Part shown: positions 12,436-25,248 of the stretch, piece after piece
How positions within the stretch are numbered: the stretch's first letter is position 1
How the letters are laid out: every line of letters begins with the position of its first letter
NCBI GenBank assembly: GCA_949128115.1
Contig: OX421961.1
Location: 51,446,171-51,510,170, forward strand
DNA length: 64,000 nucleotides
Reading direction: 5' to 3'
Source: Anaspis maculata
Taxonomy: Eukaryota > Arthropoda > Insecta > Coleoptera > Scraptiidae
Translations under genes and position numbers: made by a program
Notes under the pieces: model-generated
The model's database searches: none
What the model saw: the letters and a program-made list of their open reading frames with translations, nothing else
What the model was told of the DNA's origin: nothing

Positions 12436-12841
12436 CTACAACTGTAAGATTAACGTGCGTGATCCTGGTCGGAGATTTGAGAAAATCAACGCGGCAGTGG
12501 AACACCTCCTCGTCGTCCAATTTCGCGGGCGATATGGTGAGGAGGGCCCTCTGATCGTCGAGCACCCTCAGGAAATAGCGATTGTCCAGGGCGGGATCGG
12601 CCCAGTGTTGCGGCCTGTTGCCGTTACGCAAATCGTACTTGTACACGGGACTCTCCTGGGCGCCGCGATACCACAACACGACACTCACTTTGTCCGGGGC
12701 ATGGATGGGGCTCAAGTTGCATGGCAGCGAGGCTGTGCCTCCGTCCGAGGCCTCCGCGAACTCCGTCGCAGGCTCCGCCACCGAGCAGGTCACCAGGAGG
12801 ACGAGAACTAGCACTAAGAAACCCGCACTGGACATCTTCAT
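12436..12841 (-). CDS. Sidestep-like immunoglobulin protein, first coding exon
   Basis: The exon encodes 135 residues plus one base of the next codon. Residues 1-22 are a signal peptide (hydrophobic LVLVLVLLV core). Residues 32-135 form one V-set Ig domain: Cys41 in LPCNLSP, Trp57 in LWYRG, and Cys116 in DDEEVFHCRVDF, ending NLTVV. The LWYRG, HWAD and CRVDF...SPTR pattern is that of Sidestep-family receptors, which in Drosophila guide motor axons as partners of Beat proteins at the cell surface. The donor follows directly (gtgagt at 12430-12435). ATG 12841 was chosen because it starts the signal peptide; the upstream frame is 5'UTR. Two N-glycosylation sequons (residues 42 and 131) are visible. 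Which paralogue is not decidable, and the remaining exons are outside the window. GC content is well above its surroundings. Confidence 0.86.
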
Positions 12842-13011
12842 GCTACATGACCGGAAGCTTGGGCCAACACTATCATGAATCGGAGATGGGATGGCAGCGA
12901 ACGACGAACAAATAGCTACACACTCGGGGGCAGCTCTTAAGGGGCTTTGTCGGCTTGCAGTGGATGAGCAGGTACAATGTTTTGACGACCAGGTTAAGAC
13001 GATAATATACA
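12842..13011 (-). other. 5'UTR part of the Sidestep-like exon
   Basis: On the minus strand a pyrimidine-rich tract ending TTTTTTGTTGCAG lies just upstream (AG at 13012-13013), a convincing splice acceptor. If used, this exon carries about 170 bases of 5'UTR and there is a non-coding first exon further right, which I could not locate. A transcription start inside this stretch is the alternative. Confidence 0.5.
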
Positions 13012-14499
13012 CTGCAACAAAAAAGAACGAATGTCAGCTTTGATATAACATTGTTAGGTATGTTAAAATAACTACTTGACTTGTTATGAATATGATATAG
13101 GTGATAGTGATCAAATTAGCTTCAGTATCAGAAGGTGTGTGCAAAATGCAAACGTATAGGTATCTAGGTTAGATACATTTCAGTCTTGGGAGTTGAATTT
13201 TTCAGTTTCCATCTGAACGCCGGCGCCGCGCCGTACCTACTCTTTTTTTCAATCCTTATTTTGATCTAGGTTCGCCGATTAACATCATTCGACAATTATT
13301 AACACAGAAATACGACAAATACGTAGGTTAGTGTTTAGGTTTATACGAGCAGGTAGCTATATTGCAGTTGTAAGTTTAATTTCTAAATTTATTTCAGAAT
13401 TCCATTTCAACTGGGCACGTTTCAATAAGGAAGATTAAATTCCTTAGGTCTACCTCTACTGCTATTATACACCCTCGCCCTCTGCATGCTGGAAATAGAA
13501 CATAAAGCTGATTCCGGGCGCGACACAGGAACGACAAATTTGCGTGTGCAACTACTAATCAGGAAACTAAACTAAGTAAGTACTGTCAGTATTTAGCGTA
13601 GGTATACCTAACGAGGTCCTGTTTAGCAAAGTGACACGGTGGAATTTCCGTGACAACGCAAGATGGAGCTCCAAACGTTTTTCAAGCCATCACATCAGCG
13701 GGATTAATTAATTTAATTCCGAAACGCAAGGGAGTGAAATGTTACTCGCGAAAGCAATAAGTAATGTATTTGACGGTTCTGCCAGGTAAATTGGAATCCA
13801 AAGCATTTGTATAGTTATTTGTATACCGGGTGATCATTTGAAAACTATCCACCCACCCGCAATAACTCTCGATTTCTAGTGAAGTGAATATTTCTTTGAG
13901 CAAAAAAACGTCGATTGCAAACTTTGAAATTTCAAATGACACCACCTGCCTTACAATATATCAAATTGAAGAGAATGGAATTCTCTGTCTGGAAAAATAT
14001 TTTTCTAAAATAATATTCTCCATAAAATTCATTGAATGTTCCATTTCATATTTTGGACCACTCAATTCTCTTTGATTCAGTCAGCGTCACCGTAGCATCA
14101 AAAAAGAAAATTTTTGGTGGAAAAAGTGCTACCTACCCAAATTCACCCCTTTGCTCTCCCCCTACCCTAACTTCAAAATTTAACAATACACCGCCTACTT
14201 TGTGACGCATTAAATCGAAGGGAATTGAATTCTTTTTCTGAAAACACTTTCCAAAGTGTTCCAAAGGAAGGAAAGTGACAATACGTCTTATTAAACAAGT
14301 GTAATAATAGCTATTTATGATGTAAGTGTTAAAAGTCAGTGAGTTGTTTTATGTACATCATACAATATTTTATCTACGCGTGGTTCTTTAAAAATTAGAG
14401 AGAGGTGCATTTTTTTGGCTATACGACAAAGCATAACGGGTTGTCGCGTTGTGCGTGGTGTTACCCCATTAGGGTTGCTTTGAGTGCTAGGTAATCTGC
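13012..14499. other. Non-coding; intron or 5' flank
   Basis: No coding sequence supported. Near 13825 a sequence resembling a foldback end (TACCGGGTGATCATTTG) begins, but I found no matching right end. Two similar words, GAATGGAATTCTCTGTCTG (about 13972) and GGAATTGAATTCTTTTTCTG (about 14220), suggest a small diverged direct repeat. Confidence 0.4.
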
Positions 14500-15235
14500 T
14501 TACTTTTGAAGTGAAACTTCTATTCTCGCGCCTAGATCACAACACACAACCAACGCAGAACCACACATGGGAGTGAACTCGCGGTACATGTAACGAGGGT
14601 GTGTAACGCGGAGGTGTAACGTTATAGTGTCAGGCCCTTGGGGTGACCAGTGTCTCGTCCGAGAAAATGGGAGTAAGCTGTTGCCGCGTTCGATTCTATT
14701 CTTTACAGTTAGTATTCTTTTACCGCTTGCATTGTGTTTTAAGGACAACAGCTCCCATCATAAACTGAAATTTAATTTTATCGATGAATTCTAACTCAAG
14801 GGAAGTGTCAATTACAACCGAAAATGATAAATTTATGTTCGTAATGCGTATCGCCAACCTGTCGCCGACACTGGACTCCTCTACTTGGTGTTGCGCAGAG
14901 GGTGTTGTGCTGGTGACCCGACAGGAATGGTTCTCGACTTGGCTAAAGTTATCATTGTGACCATTGCGTGGCGCTCTCATTCGCCGTCATTTTTCTTTTC
15001 TGTCATTTGTCTGCTTCATGACAATTCATGTTCACATATGCAGACGATTACCGTTACATTTTCGAATCGAATCGAAGCAAAGTTCCGAGCTGTTCTCTTG
15101 TTAATTTTTGCGCTTTGTTGATTTGTTTATGTTATTTTTGTTTTGTTTTTGTTAAATTATTGTGGTTTTGTTTTTGTTATTTCAATTAAAATTAAAACCT
15201 GATCGAGTTTTCCAAACGACATTCTTATACTTTTA

Positions 15236-16864
15236 GTCCAGTCAAAATAGGTTTTAACCGGAAATAAATTCGGAAGTTGACAAAATTTGATGGATCGATG
15301 CGGAATTTAACGTGGAATAACATACTGAAATTCCCGAAAATTCCAAGGCTTGGCTTTTTTTCTAGGGCCAATAAAAGAGCGCCATCCTTGGAAATTTTCG
15401 GTTTTTTCTGAATAACTTGTGAACTATCACTTTTAGAACACAAAGACCAGCGAAGCAAATGTAGGCCGTTAAATTCTCAAGAGATCAGTACTAAATTTAT
15501 TACTCTATGGTTAATAGCCTCTGAGAATTCTGAGATACAGCGTCTGCTAAGACGTAGTGAAAATTACTCAAAATTTATTTCCGGATTTTACGTAACAATT
15601 TGCATAATGTCAGTTCAGGGGCTGTAACGTGGACAGCAGATGTGCGGATTTTATTGTGTTTTACATTTTTGGAAAGCCAATTCAACCTTTGGTATCACAC
15701 TTTTGTCTAGAAGTCGCCAACTCCAAAATGGTACTTTTCCTCGACCTCTGAAATTGATACTTGATTACCCGAAGAATCCCCAAAAATCGATTTTTTTCAT
15801 AGCCTGCCATTCGCCCAATTTTTCAAGTAGAGCAAAACCATCCAGGGAATATATGAAGAATTGAATACCAAAAAAACAACATGTTCCGGAACCTTTTTCC
15901 CAGTGATGGTTCCAGAGTTTTATGAGTTGAAAGACTAAAACGACCTATTTGGACAAAAAACTGGGTGGTCCGACACCAACTGCTGAATACTGTACGGACC
16001 TTGCATTTGAGGTGTAAGATGTCACTTGGCAGACGTGGAAAGTACATAAGTATATTCAATACGTCTGCTAAGTGGCATTTTGCATCATCAAATGCAAGGT
16101 CCGTACAGTATTCAGCAGTTAGTGTCCGAACTACCTATCTTTCTTCCAAATAGATCGTTGTAGTCTTTCAATCCGTATAACTCAGGAACCATCACTGGGA
16201 AAAAGATCCCGTTACATGTTATTTTTTTGGTATTCAATTCTTCATATATTCCCTGGATGGTTTTGCCCTACTTAGAAAATTAGGCAAATGGCATGGTATG
16301 AAAAAAAATCGATTTTTGGAGATTCTTCGGGACATCAAGTATCGATTTCAAAGGTCGAGGAAAAGTGCCATTTTGAAGTTGGCGACTTCTAGACAAAAGT
16401 GTGATACCGAATGTTGAATTGGCTTTCCAAACACGTAAAACAGATTGAAATCCGCACATTTGCTGTCCACGTTACAACCCGTGAACTGACACTATGCAAA
16501 TTGTTACGTAAAATCCGGAAATAATTTTTGAGCAATTTTCACTGCGTTCCGGCAGACGCTGTATCTCAAACGCTATTGATCAGAAAGTAATGAGTTTAGT
16601 ACTGATCTCTTGGGAATTCAACGGGCTACATTTGCCTTGCGAGTATTGGTGTTCTAAAGGTATTAGTTTACAAGTTATTCAGAAAAAATAGAAAACTTTC
16701 AAGGATGGTGCTCTTTTATTGGTCCTAAGAAAAAATCCAAGCCTTCGAATTTTTGGGAATTTCAGTATGTTATTCTACGTCGAATTCTGCATCGATCCAC
16801 AAAATTTTGTCAACTTCCGAATTTATTTCCGGTTTGGCCCGATTTTTGCCTAATTTGACTGGAC
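15236..16864. mobile_element. Foldback element, GTCCAGTCAAA ends, TA flanked
   Basis: A 1,629-bp palindrome with centre near 16050. The left end is GTCCAGTCAAAATAGG and the right end TTTGACTGGAC, with TA at 15234-15235 and 16865-16866. Arms match throughout, for example the CTGCTGAATACTGTACGGACC stretch near 15980 and its complement near 16100. Ends resemble those of the 37679-39867 palindrome (GGCCAGTCAAA), so these are one terminal-repeat family. Confidence 0.88.
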
Positions 16865-17053
16865 TATTTGTGGAGATTATTAGATTTCCATGCTGTGCCT
16901 GCCAGAACACAGTTTTCACCGTGCTGTAATATAACGGGGAAAATCGTACAGTAAGAAAATCCGTCACGATGTCACATTCGCATAATTATTAGTGGAGAAT
17001 ATTATTGATGAAAATAGATATTTATTGTATTAGGGGTATGAGTGAGACTTCTA

Positions 17054-18502
17054 GTGAAAGCGGTACACACCTAAAAACACATCGATGCATTTTGGAGTGC
17101 AGTTACGAGATTTTGCATGGGCATACTTTATACCGAGACAAGCGATTTGACCCGCAGCACTCGATATTTTGTCCCTTAGGGGGCCAATGGGGGCCCTCCA
17201 AATTTCCAAGATGCAAGAACTTTCGCATGACGATCATTGAGTATATCGTCATGTATGTCATAAGTGGAGCTTACGGGTCTATTGAAAATGTTTTCATCAA
17301 TTGTCGTCGTGTCCGATTCATTCTTCACACTTGAAAAAAAAATTCTTTGGCAGAGGTCAAAAAAACTCTTTATTTTTTCTTCTATGCAAGAAGACGATAC
17401 ATTCATATGTTCTGTTGCGTTCCCAACTAAATCGCATTCCCTAAACCTAATTATGAAGAAATTTTTCTTGGAATAGTATTTTTCAAAGAAGTGGTGACCT
17501 CTTATTCAGTACCTCTTTTCCAAGAGCATTTCTTTCTATGTCCCCAGTGGATATCACTCGTAATTTTTGCAGGAATGGAGACCTCGAACTCTTTTCTTGG
17601 TAGTTGCGAAGCAACATGACTATTAAACGCCCAAGGGAGCCCAAAAAGAATTCTTTTCTGCTGGGCCGTCCAACTTACGATATTTTGATTTAATAGTAGG
17701 AGAGACGCGAACCAATATTCAATCCAGGCTGCAGGCGCAGGCGACTTGGTTTCAACAGAAAATATTCTTCCATGCCGTGTTTTATTGTATTACAACAAAA
17801 CGCAGAGTCGTTAGGTTTAAGTAGGTATATTTTCCGGTAGAACTTATTCGCCTGGACTAGAACTCATTTATTTGCGCGTCTCCCTCACTACAAAATCAAC
17901 ATGCCAAAAATTTGACGGCCCAGCAGAAAAAAAAGTATTAGGGCTCTCTTGTGCGTTTTGAAGCCAGGTAGCATGGAAATTACTGAGAAAAGAGTTCAAG
18001 CTTCTCATATCTGCGAAAATTGACAGTCTTATCCAGTAGCAACATTGAAAAAATGCAGCTGAAAAAGGTGTACTGAAGAGGTCACCTCTTCTTTAGAAAA
18101 TTATACTGCGAAAAAATTGTCTTCATATTTGGGCTTACGGAACGCGATTTAGGGAACGCAACAAAGCATATGAATTTATCGTTTCCTTGCACAGCAGAAA
18201 AAAAAAACAGTTTTTTTGACCTCTGCGAAAGAATTTTTTTTTCAAATGTGAAGAATGAATTGGACACGACGACATTTGATGAAAACATTTTCAATAGACC
18301 CGTAAGCTTCACTTATGACATACATGACGATACTCAATGATCATTTTGTGAAAGTTCTTGCATCTTGAAAATTTGGAGGGCCCCCATTGGCCCCCTAAGA
18401 GACAAAATATCGAGTGCTGCGGGACAAATCGCTTGTTTCGGTATAAAGTACGCCCATGCAAAATCTCGTTACTGCACTTCAAAATGCGGTAACCGCTCCC
18501 AC
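17054..18502. mobile_element. Foldback element, GTGnnAGCGGT ends, TA flanked
   Basis: A 1,449-bp palindrome; the left end is GTGAAAGCGGTAC and the right end GTAACCGCTCCCAC, TA on both sides. Arms run to a centre near 17780. The left arm has an extra piece of about 20 bases after the terminal repeat. Related copies are 27001-29133 and the single arm 33770-34020. The 109-codon frame at 17005-17334 overlaps an arm and is not a gene. Confidence 0.85.
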
Positions 18503-19838
18503 TATTCATGTGACGGAGAATGAGAATTCAGCCGCCGAGCGCAGCGAGAAAAGAAACAAAAGAAGTCTAATCGTGAAAAAAATAATGTCGAAAGTATGCT
18601 GCCCTTTGAGTGACTCATAATAATAAGATTAATAATAATAAGATTGATAATAAGAAAAACAAGATGATACAAACCGTTAGGGAGCGGGTATACGAAAAGA
18701 ACACCTCTTCGAACGTTGTTTGCTGATTGATTCATATCTATAGAAGTTTCACTTCTTCCGAGGGTGACTATGGTCACGCACCCACGTTTTTTTTGTTTTA
18801 CCTAGTTACCATGTGTCTTTGTGTCGGAAAATTTATTATGGCTGCCAGTTTTGACTCAACGCCTTTCTGTTTCAAATTTTCATGTTATACTCTGAAACGC
18901 CTCTTTTTCCCGCTTTTATTATTGATGGGACCACCGCCTGCGTTTTTGTGTTGAATCCTCAAGGAGTAATACACACAACGCAGAATTTTCGATTTTTCAG
19001 GCTATAAAAATGTCAAAGTATCAGATACAATTTTAGTGACAAATAAAAAAGTAACTATATTATGGTGATTTTATTATTTAACGACTGGTTTTGGGCCACG
19101 ACGAGCTTGCGATCTTTTGGTTGAAAAGCAAAAGCATTTTATTAATATTCTCCATTGAAGCACTGTTTTCGATGTAATAAATCCATAAGTAACGAAAAGT
19201 AGATTAATTGATAAATTGAATTCTTGTTTGGGATTTACACAGAAAAGTTGAGAATGATGAAATGGGTTTCCCAAGCTGACATGCCGGTAGCAAATATGTA
19301 TCTGCAATATGGAAGTTTGTATATTAAATGATGGAGGTCGCCCCATTAACGACACCAAAGTAGCAGCGATATGAATTGCAAAAATTAATGAATCATTTGA
19401 CTGCAAATATAATGACACTCTCGTAAGTTATAATTTATCGATCAGATCAATTTTTGTTTATAACGAAAGCTACAGTACTTAAAACACGATGCAAGCGGTT
19501 AAAGAATACTTACAGTACCTAAAAGTAAGCGTCACAATACATTCCCTTCTTCCATTCCTTGGGACGGCACTGGTCACCCCAAGGCCACCAGCACGTTATA
19601 GCACAGCGTTATGTCCTCACATCCAGCAAATTCACTCCTGAACAACATCTGTTGTTCTGCTTCTGGTTGTCTATGTTGTGATCTGAACGATCAATAAGAA
19701 GTTTTACTTGAAAAAAGACACTCGATCTTTCAATTTTTTTGACCGGGATAGTACCTACCTAAATAATATGTAGGTGGTACCTACCTATCTGCTTGTGCAT
19801 ACTAGAGAGCCTAGATGCTTCGCTGGATGCTTACGATC

Positions 19839-20115
19839 GAGAGAGGTGCAACGAGTTGATGAGTATCTTGTATATTCCGTTCACGTTTTATTTTCAATAG
19901 GATGACTTTTTGGAGAAAAAATAAAGTGACAAGCTGGAGCGCTGGGAGGATACGGCTAATAGCCGCTGATGATTTTCACTACAAAACTTTGCATCAGGTG
20001 CCATCAGCCATATTGAGATAGCCCCCCAGCTTGTCACTTTATTTTTGCTCCAAAAAGTCATTCTACTGAATTTACAACGTGAACGGCATATAACTAATAT
20101 CGTTTCGTCTCTCTC
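19839..20115. mobile_element. Small palindromic MITE
   Basis: Inverted arms: GTTCACGTTTTATTTTC near 19880 against its complement near 20075, and AAAGTGACAAGCTGG near 19924 against CCAGCTTGTCACTTT near 20027. The outer ends are GAGAGAGG and CTCTCTC. About 280 bp, no coding capacity. Confidence 0.65.
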
Positions 20116-21164
20116 ACTGGACCGGCATTTAGCGGCATCGTCAAAATTCAAAACATTGTGACCTGACCGAAGTGACCAACCTGACCTGCGGAACTAATAT
20201 TTTGCCAGTCTGCCACCCATAGCCGTCGTGATTTTATGTGCAACCTACAGTCGTAATAATTTATCATGCCAAAATCGAGGCCACAACCCACAACGTAAAC
20301 GATGCATCGTACGGGGCCCAAAGTGCAGGAGTAACGAAGATCACGCGTGTTCTCCCTTCCTAAGAAATCCTCAAGTGAAATCGAGAGTAGAATTTTGTAA
20401 AATCATCAAGAGAATTTATTTCAGTGAGACATTTTTGTAATTGTGATTTTTTTACGGAAATGCGGTATAGGATAGGCACCAGAAGGAGTTTGCACCTATC
20501 TAAAAGTGCAGAGACTGTTTCACATCTAAATATCGCTGGGGCAAGCTTCCCTTTTTGTATTGAAGAAAGATGAACGCAAATAGAAAACCTCACAATCACA
20601 GGATCTTCAAAGCATGAATTTTCCAGTACTCAAGTAACTACCTTTCATATTTTGGTAGTGAGAATAAAGCTTTGCACGATGAATAATTTTCCTACATGCA
20701 AACGACCCGCGTCTAAAAAAAAATCATCCATCCATCAGTCGTTCAGTTTTTTGTGTCGTTATTAATAAGCATTGCGGCCCAAAAAAAAGTAGGTCTGTCA
20801 TTGCTAAATACTAGTCGGAAAGTATTGTGGTGCAGCATAACAGATTTTTTCAATCACTTTAGATAGGTATCTTCCTCTACTTTGAATCCAGATCCTTGGC
20901 CATATTTGATCCTTCAGCCTTCTAACTTAAAGTTATATAGTCCTATGACTTGAAAATCGGTTAACACTTGACGAAAAATATCTATAATAGGAAGCCCACA
21001 ACTTTGCTTTTTCCAGATCACCTATAAATAATGAAGATTAACGGAAAATATGAAAACCGTTTCGCGGTATAGGTATAGCGACTTCGCTGAACAAGTTCCA
21101 AGAAGTTTAAGATATTTTCACGGAATTGGGAGTGATCCAAACTTTTACATTTTTGCAGTAGGTA
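20116..21164. other. Non-coding stretch, nothing recognised
   Basis: No gene, element end or strong repeat was recognised. Short frames (20228-20440 plus, 20360-20599 minus) have no domain features. Confidence 0.4.
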
Positions 21165-21373
21165 CAGTTGGGAGCGAAATGATTCATACGGCACCGCCAG
21201 GAAGTCGGCTGGATTTCAGAAATGTTAGCTGCTAGGATTGTCCTTGAATGCCAGTTTTGTTAACAGATTGATCGTAATCAAAACTGGCATCCAAGAACGA
21301 TTCAAGCAGCTAACATTTCTGAAATCCAACCGACTTCCTAGCGGTGCCGTATGAATCATTTCGCTCCCAACTG
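21165..21373. mobile_element. Compact MITE, CAGTTGGG ends, TA flanked
   Basis: A 209-bp near-perfect palindrome starting CAGTTGGGAGCG and ending CGCTCCCAACTG, with TA on each side. The arms (about 95 bases) surround a short loop near 21270. The high arm identity suggests a recent origin or conversion between arms. Confidence 0.85.
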
Positions 21374-24300
21374 TACCTACCTGTTTGTGACAATCTGTAT
21401 GAGGTCAATACAAAACCTGTACACAAAATCGGCCAAAGCTTGTCGCATTCGAAGAAGTCAGCCATCCCAGGATGACAAAAATCACTGAAAGAAGTCCACT
21501 CCTTCAGAAGCTATGATACTTTGAATTCGCCTGAAATTTAGGGGTGCTTGGCCAGGCCAGTTCAATCTTTGATCAGTTTATTAGAAGTCTAGTTCGGTTA
21601 GAAGCTCGTGGGATATAGACACATACTCACAGACAGACATTACTCTATAAATGGTTTCTATAATATCATCTTGGACTCTGGAGAACAGATGTATTGATCG
21701 TTATCTGATTTCTTCTGCACGATCACAATACTTTACCTCCCATGTTGGTGAAGGACCGGGAGAGTGAAATGGTGGATGAGTCCTCAATAAGAAAGGTACT
21801 AGGCAAGAGGTTTATGGTACGGGGTAAACTGTTATTCCACCTCGTATTCCACTAGCTTCTTTTGGTGGGGTCTACGGTTTGCATGAGAATTTGAATTTTT
21901 TGCATCTGCGACAAAAATTATCTCAGTAGGTAAGGTAAACTAAAGATTCATACCTATTATTCTTTCTATCGGAGAAGCATCACCATCGTTTGAAATCACT
22001 ACTGAAATGTGAAACGAAAAAGTTTTTCCAAATAAATGTCGATCGAGCTCGCTCGCACCATGCGTGGAGACCTTGTGCATGGGGTCTTGATCATAACCTA
22101 ATAAAACTACCCGCCGCCGGCTCTTTAAAAAAAGTACCTACTGGCTCCAAGCATTTAATTGAAAAACTCCTCACGCGGGCAATTTAAACTTGCTGATCGA
22201 ATTCCGTCCTCGCTCAACGGGCTGGACTCTCACGTATGGAAGACCTACGTTCTTGACGTCATCGCCGTCGGTAGTCGGAGGTGTAATTTTTTAGAACCGG
22301 CACCCATCAGCTCCGGGTGGCGTAATCTAAACGGTTTTGCGCTGTGTAAAAACGCTTTACAATTTGTCAAGGGTCTTATTGTAAAGATCACCCCCACATG
22401 TTGCGAACCGGGATTTATAAAGCTAAGCCATCCATCACGAAATCTACCAGATTAAAAGTTCAAAAGTCGACGTCGTGTTGTTATACATCCATCCGCGGAG
22501 GCTCTTCCGCCCCTTTTTCGCCCAAATGTCGGCCAATTTTTTTTGTCCCCGTCGCTGGATATGCTTGTGCTGGGGCAAGAAAGGGCGGGACGCGCGCTCC
22601 ATCGCGAATAAGCCAATTAAATTGCCACTTGATGGCTAATTAAGCACTACGAGGTAAAGTACGGGAATTAGGCTGCATCAGAAATTCACAAACGCCTATA
22701 TCGATTGAGTTATTGGGGAACAAATAACGAACTCACGGCGTGCACGGGTGGTTCCTTTTCTCTTCCAATTGAAACTAATTAGAATAATAATAAAACAGTC
22801 AATTATAAACTACGAGTAATTCTATCCGTCGACGAAGTTTATACCTACCTATGATCGTAACTTGCCGTGAAACAAAGTTACAGAGAACGAATAATCGAAT
22901 CGTTATACGTGCAAATGGTGAACAATCGCATAATTTATTCAAAATGGGTTTGTTTGCTGAATTAGAGGCTAATTTGGGGTGAATTTCTGAATATGGATTT
23001 AAATTTCCCCAGCGCACTGCCAGCTCAAAAGCTCTCGATCACGCATTATCATCGAGATTATCATAAATGTTGAATAGTTGATTTAGGTCAATGATCAATC
23101 CCTTTTGGTTCTCGTTGTGGAATGCTGGAACAAAATGCATTAAAAAAATTACAGCCACCTCAAAGTGTGATTTTTTTAGCCAGGTACCTACCTGTTGTGA
23201 TAAACTGGAGTTTAATTTAACATCAGTTTTAAGTACAAGAGATAAAAAATCTTGAAGAAAGCTTGGTGCAAATGTGATTATCAGATGCGATTGAATTCAA
23301 ACTTCAAGAGAAAACCTTTGTCGGTCATTTTGAATGAGCCTCCTTTTTGGGGTCTCGACTAAAATATTCCAGATGGTCTGCTCATAGACAGGTCTGCTAG
23401 TCAAATTCAATCAACAATCAATCTTTCTGGATTGTAGCCTCCCATCATCAGAAGTAGGTAACGATTTTATCTGTAGCCATAAGATAAATCCGCATCGTTC
23501 AAGAAAGAAAGTCAACCTAATGTCAGAACCTGACCTACGATTCTGAAAATTTCAAAATTTATTACAAGCTTAAGCATCACGCTTCACGATTCCAGCGTTG
23601 GGATTCGTAGAAGAAAGTGTTTTTAAGTTGGGGTTTGTTGATTATGTTGCACTGCTGTATTTTTGCGCTGTCTTGAATATTACCCTGTAGATATTTTATC
23701 TAAATCCTCTTGATCTTCACGTCCGAAAGACAAATAACGGAAAGATTAAGCTCTAATCAACTTTCACAACAGAATTGGAATTGTTTTTGTCGTTCAAAAG
23801 TATTTCGGTCCAAGCTCGGACAAATTCTTCTCTCGCGGCAATAACCTATTGGCTAAGCACTTAAATTTGCTCCTGTCAAAAATCATCACCATCTTTTTGT
23901 CTTAGTGGGAAATGCTGATGAAAATCAATCACTTTGATGTGAGGAGAGATCATGTAAAAAGACATCCCGTCCAATTCATTTGTGGTTAAAAAAAAATAGT
24001 ACTACCCCGACTATACATTGGAACATTGTGCTGGTGCGGTGATGTAAGCAATAAGGAACGTTGGAACTTCTTTCTTATCTTGATTTTATACGACAAACAC
24101 GGATCATTTATCCGGGTACGTATACTCGTATAGGCCGTAGGTATAGACGGAGGTAGGTCTCTATACCTACATTGGAAATTTATTTTTGTTGAGGATGAAA
24201 GTCATTTGAGGTAAGTTTTCCGTAAACCCAAGGCAGCTCCAGCGAACGTGCTGTTCTAAAATTAGTTTACAAAATCCATTTCAATAGATCCTTCTCCAGC

Positions 24301-25248
24301 ATCAGCCTTCAGATGAATTAGCCGGATTCTCACGTCGTAATATGATTGCTATCACATTACATAGAAGACATGTGTGGCTTTCTCTTCGAACTCTTTCCTG
24401 CGAGGTGCTGGCCTGAAGGCTACCGGCTGATGATGGCCTGGAGACGTGCGGGTTTTTCTATCCCTCAAGTTTACAGTTATTACTAGTTTTATATTCTCGA
24501 ACCGCCCCTACGTGGTGCGTTTCAATCTCGTCCTGCCACACCGACCGACTTCTCACAGTGTGTGTGTCATTTCTTTTCTTCCATTCCGCCGGCTTCGGTC
24601 TCTGCAGTTTTTTCACATATTATTATGTCTCCCGTTGTTCGGCCCTAACATCCATCTTTTCCGAGCGAAGTCGGGATGACAATGATACGTTTGCCGTTCA
24701 TATAGGTAATTTTTTACAAACACCTGGAAGATACAACGGTGCTGGTGACAGCAGATTATATTGTTCCATCATTCTTCGAATTACCTTCGCCTTCGACCTA
24801 CGTCTCGTGTCTCGATGGAAGAAGTGCTCGATGGAATTTCAAAAACACAGCGGAACCCGACTATAGATTAGATACCCATACGATGGATGGGGTTGACTCT
24901 TTAGGTGAAGTTTGTTTGCCCTAATCCCAGTAGTTTCTCGGTGCAAAGTTGTATCATCACTTTCTACACCAATCTGTTTTGCAATGAGCGGTGCACATAG
25001 TGGTTCAAGTCGTCCAATAGGGGCATTCGATTTGAAATCAAAAGGTTTCAACCTCAAATTCCCCAACTATTCTTTAAATAGGGACTTTTTCAAAAAAATT
25101 ATTTTTAAAGCTGCGTTAATGATTTAGATGTTACAAGATTCTTTCCTTGTCCCTTATAGAGCAGCGCATATCGTAGATGTTCAAGCAGAAATCACAAAGT
25201 CCAAATCAGTGGGTTTGTAATAATACCGCAGGTTACCTAGTGGTTTTT
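21374..25248. other. Long low-repeat non-coding region
   Basis: Almost 3.9 kb without a recognised element end or palindrome, unusual for this window. Parts (about 22000-22700 and 24430-24700) are richer in GC and CpG than their surroundings and could hold exons or regulatory sequence, but I see no frame with domain character and good splice sites. Confidence 0.4.

Larger units (their letters stand above)
14500..19710. mobile_element. Old composite bounded by a diverged inverted pair
   Basis: The stretch 14500-14990 recurs inverted at about 19330-19710. Matching words include GGGGTGACCAGTG (near 14640) against CACTGGTCACCCC (near 19570), and the ACCGCTTGCA / TGCAAGCGGT pair. The arms are much more diverged than those of the two intact foldbacks lying between them (15236-16864 and 17054-18502). 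This reads as one old inverted-repeat element that later received younger ones. No transposase is recognisable inside; true ends are not resolved. Confidence 0.55.

Noticed and set aside
12455..12811. 118-codon plus-strand frame opposite the Ig exon
   Set aside because: It is the antisense shadow of the Sidestep-like exon, whose minus-strand frame has a signal peptide, Ig cysteines and matching splice sites.
17005..17334. 109-codon plus-strand frame
   Set aside because: Overlaps the left arm of the 17054-18502 foldback; the mirrored frame exists in the other arm.
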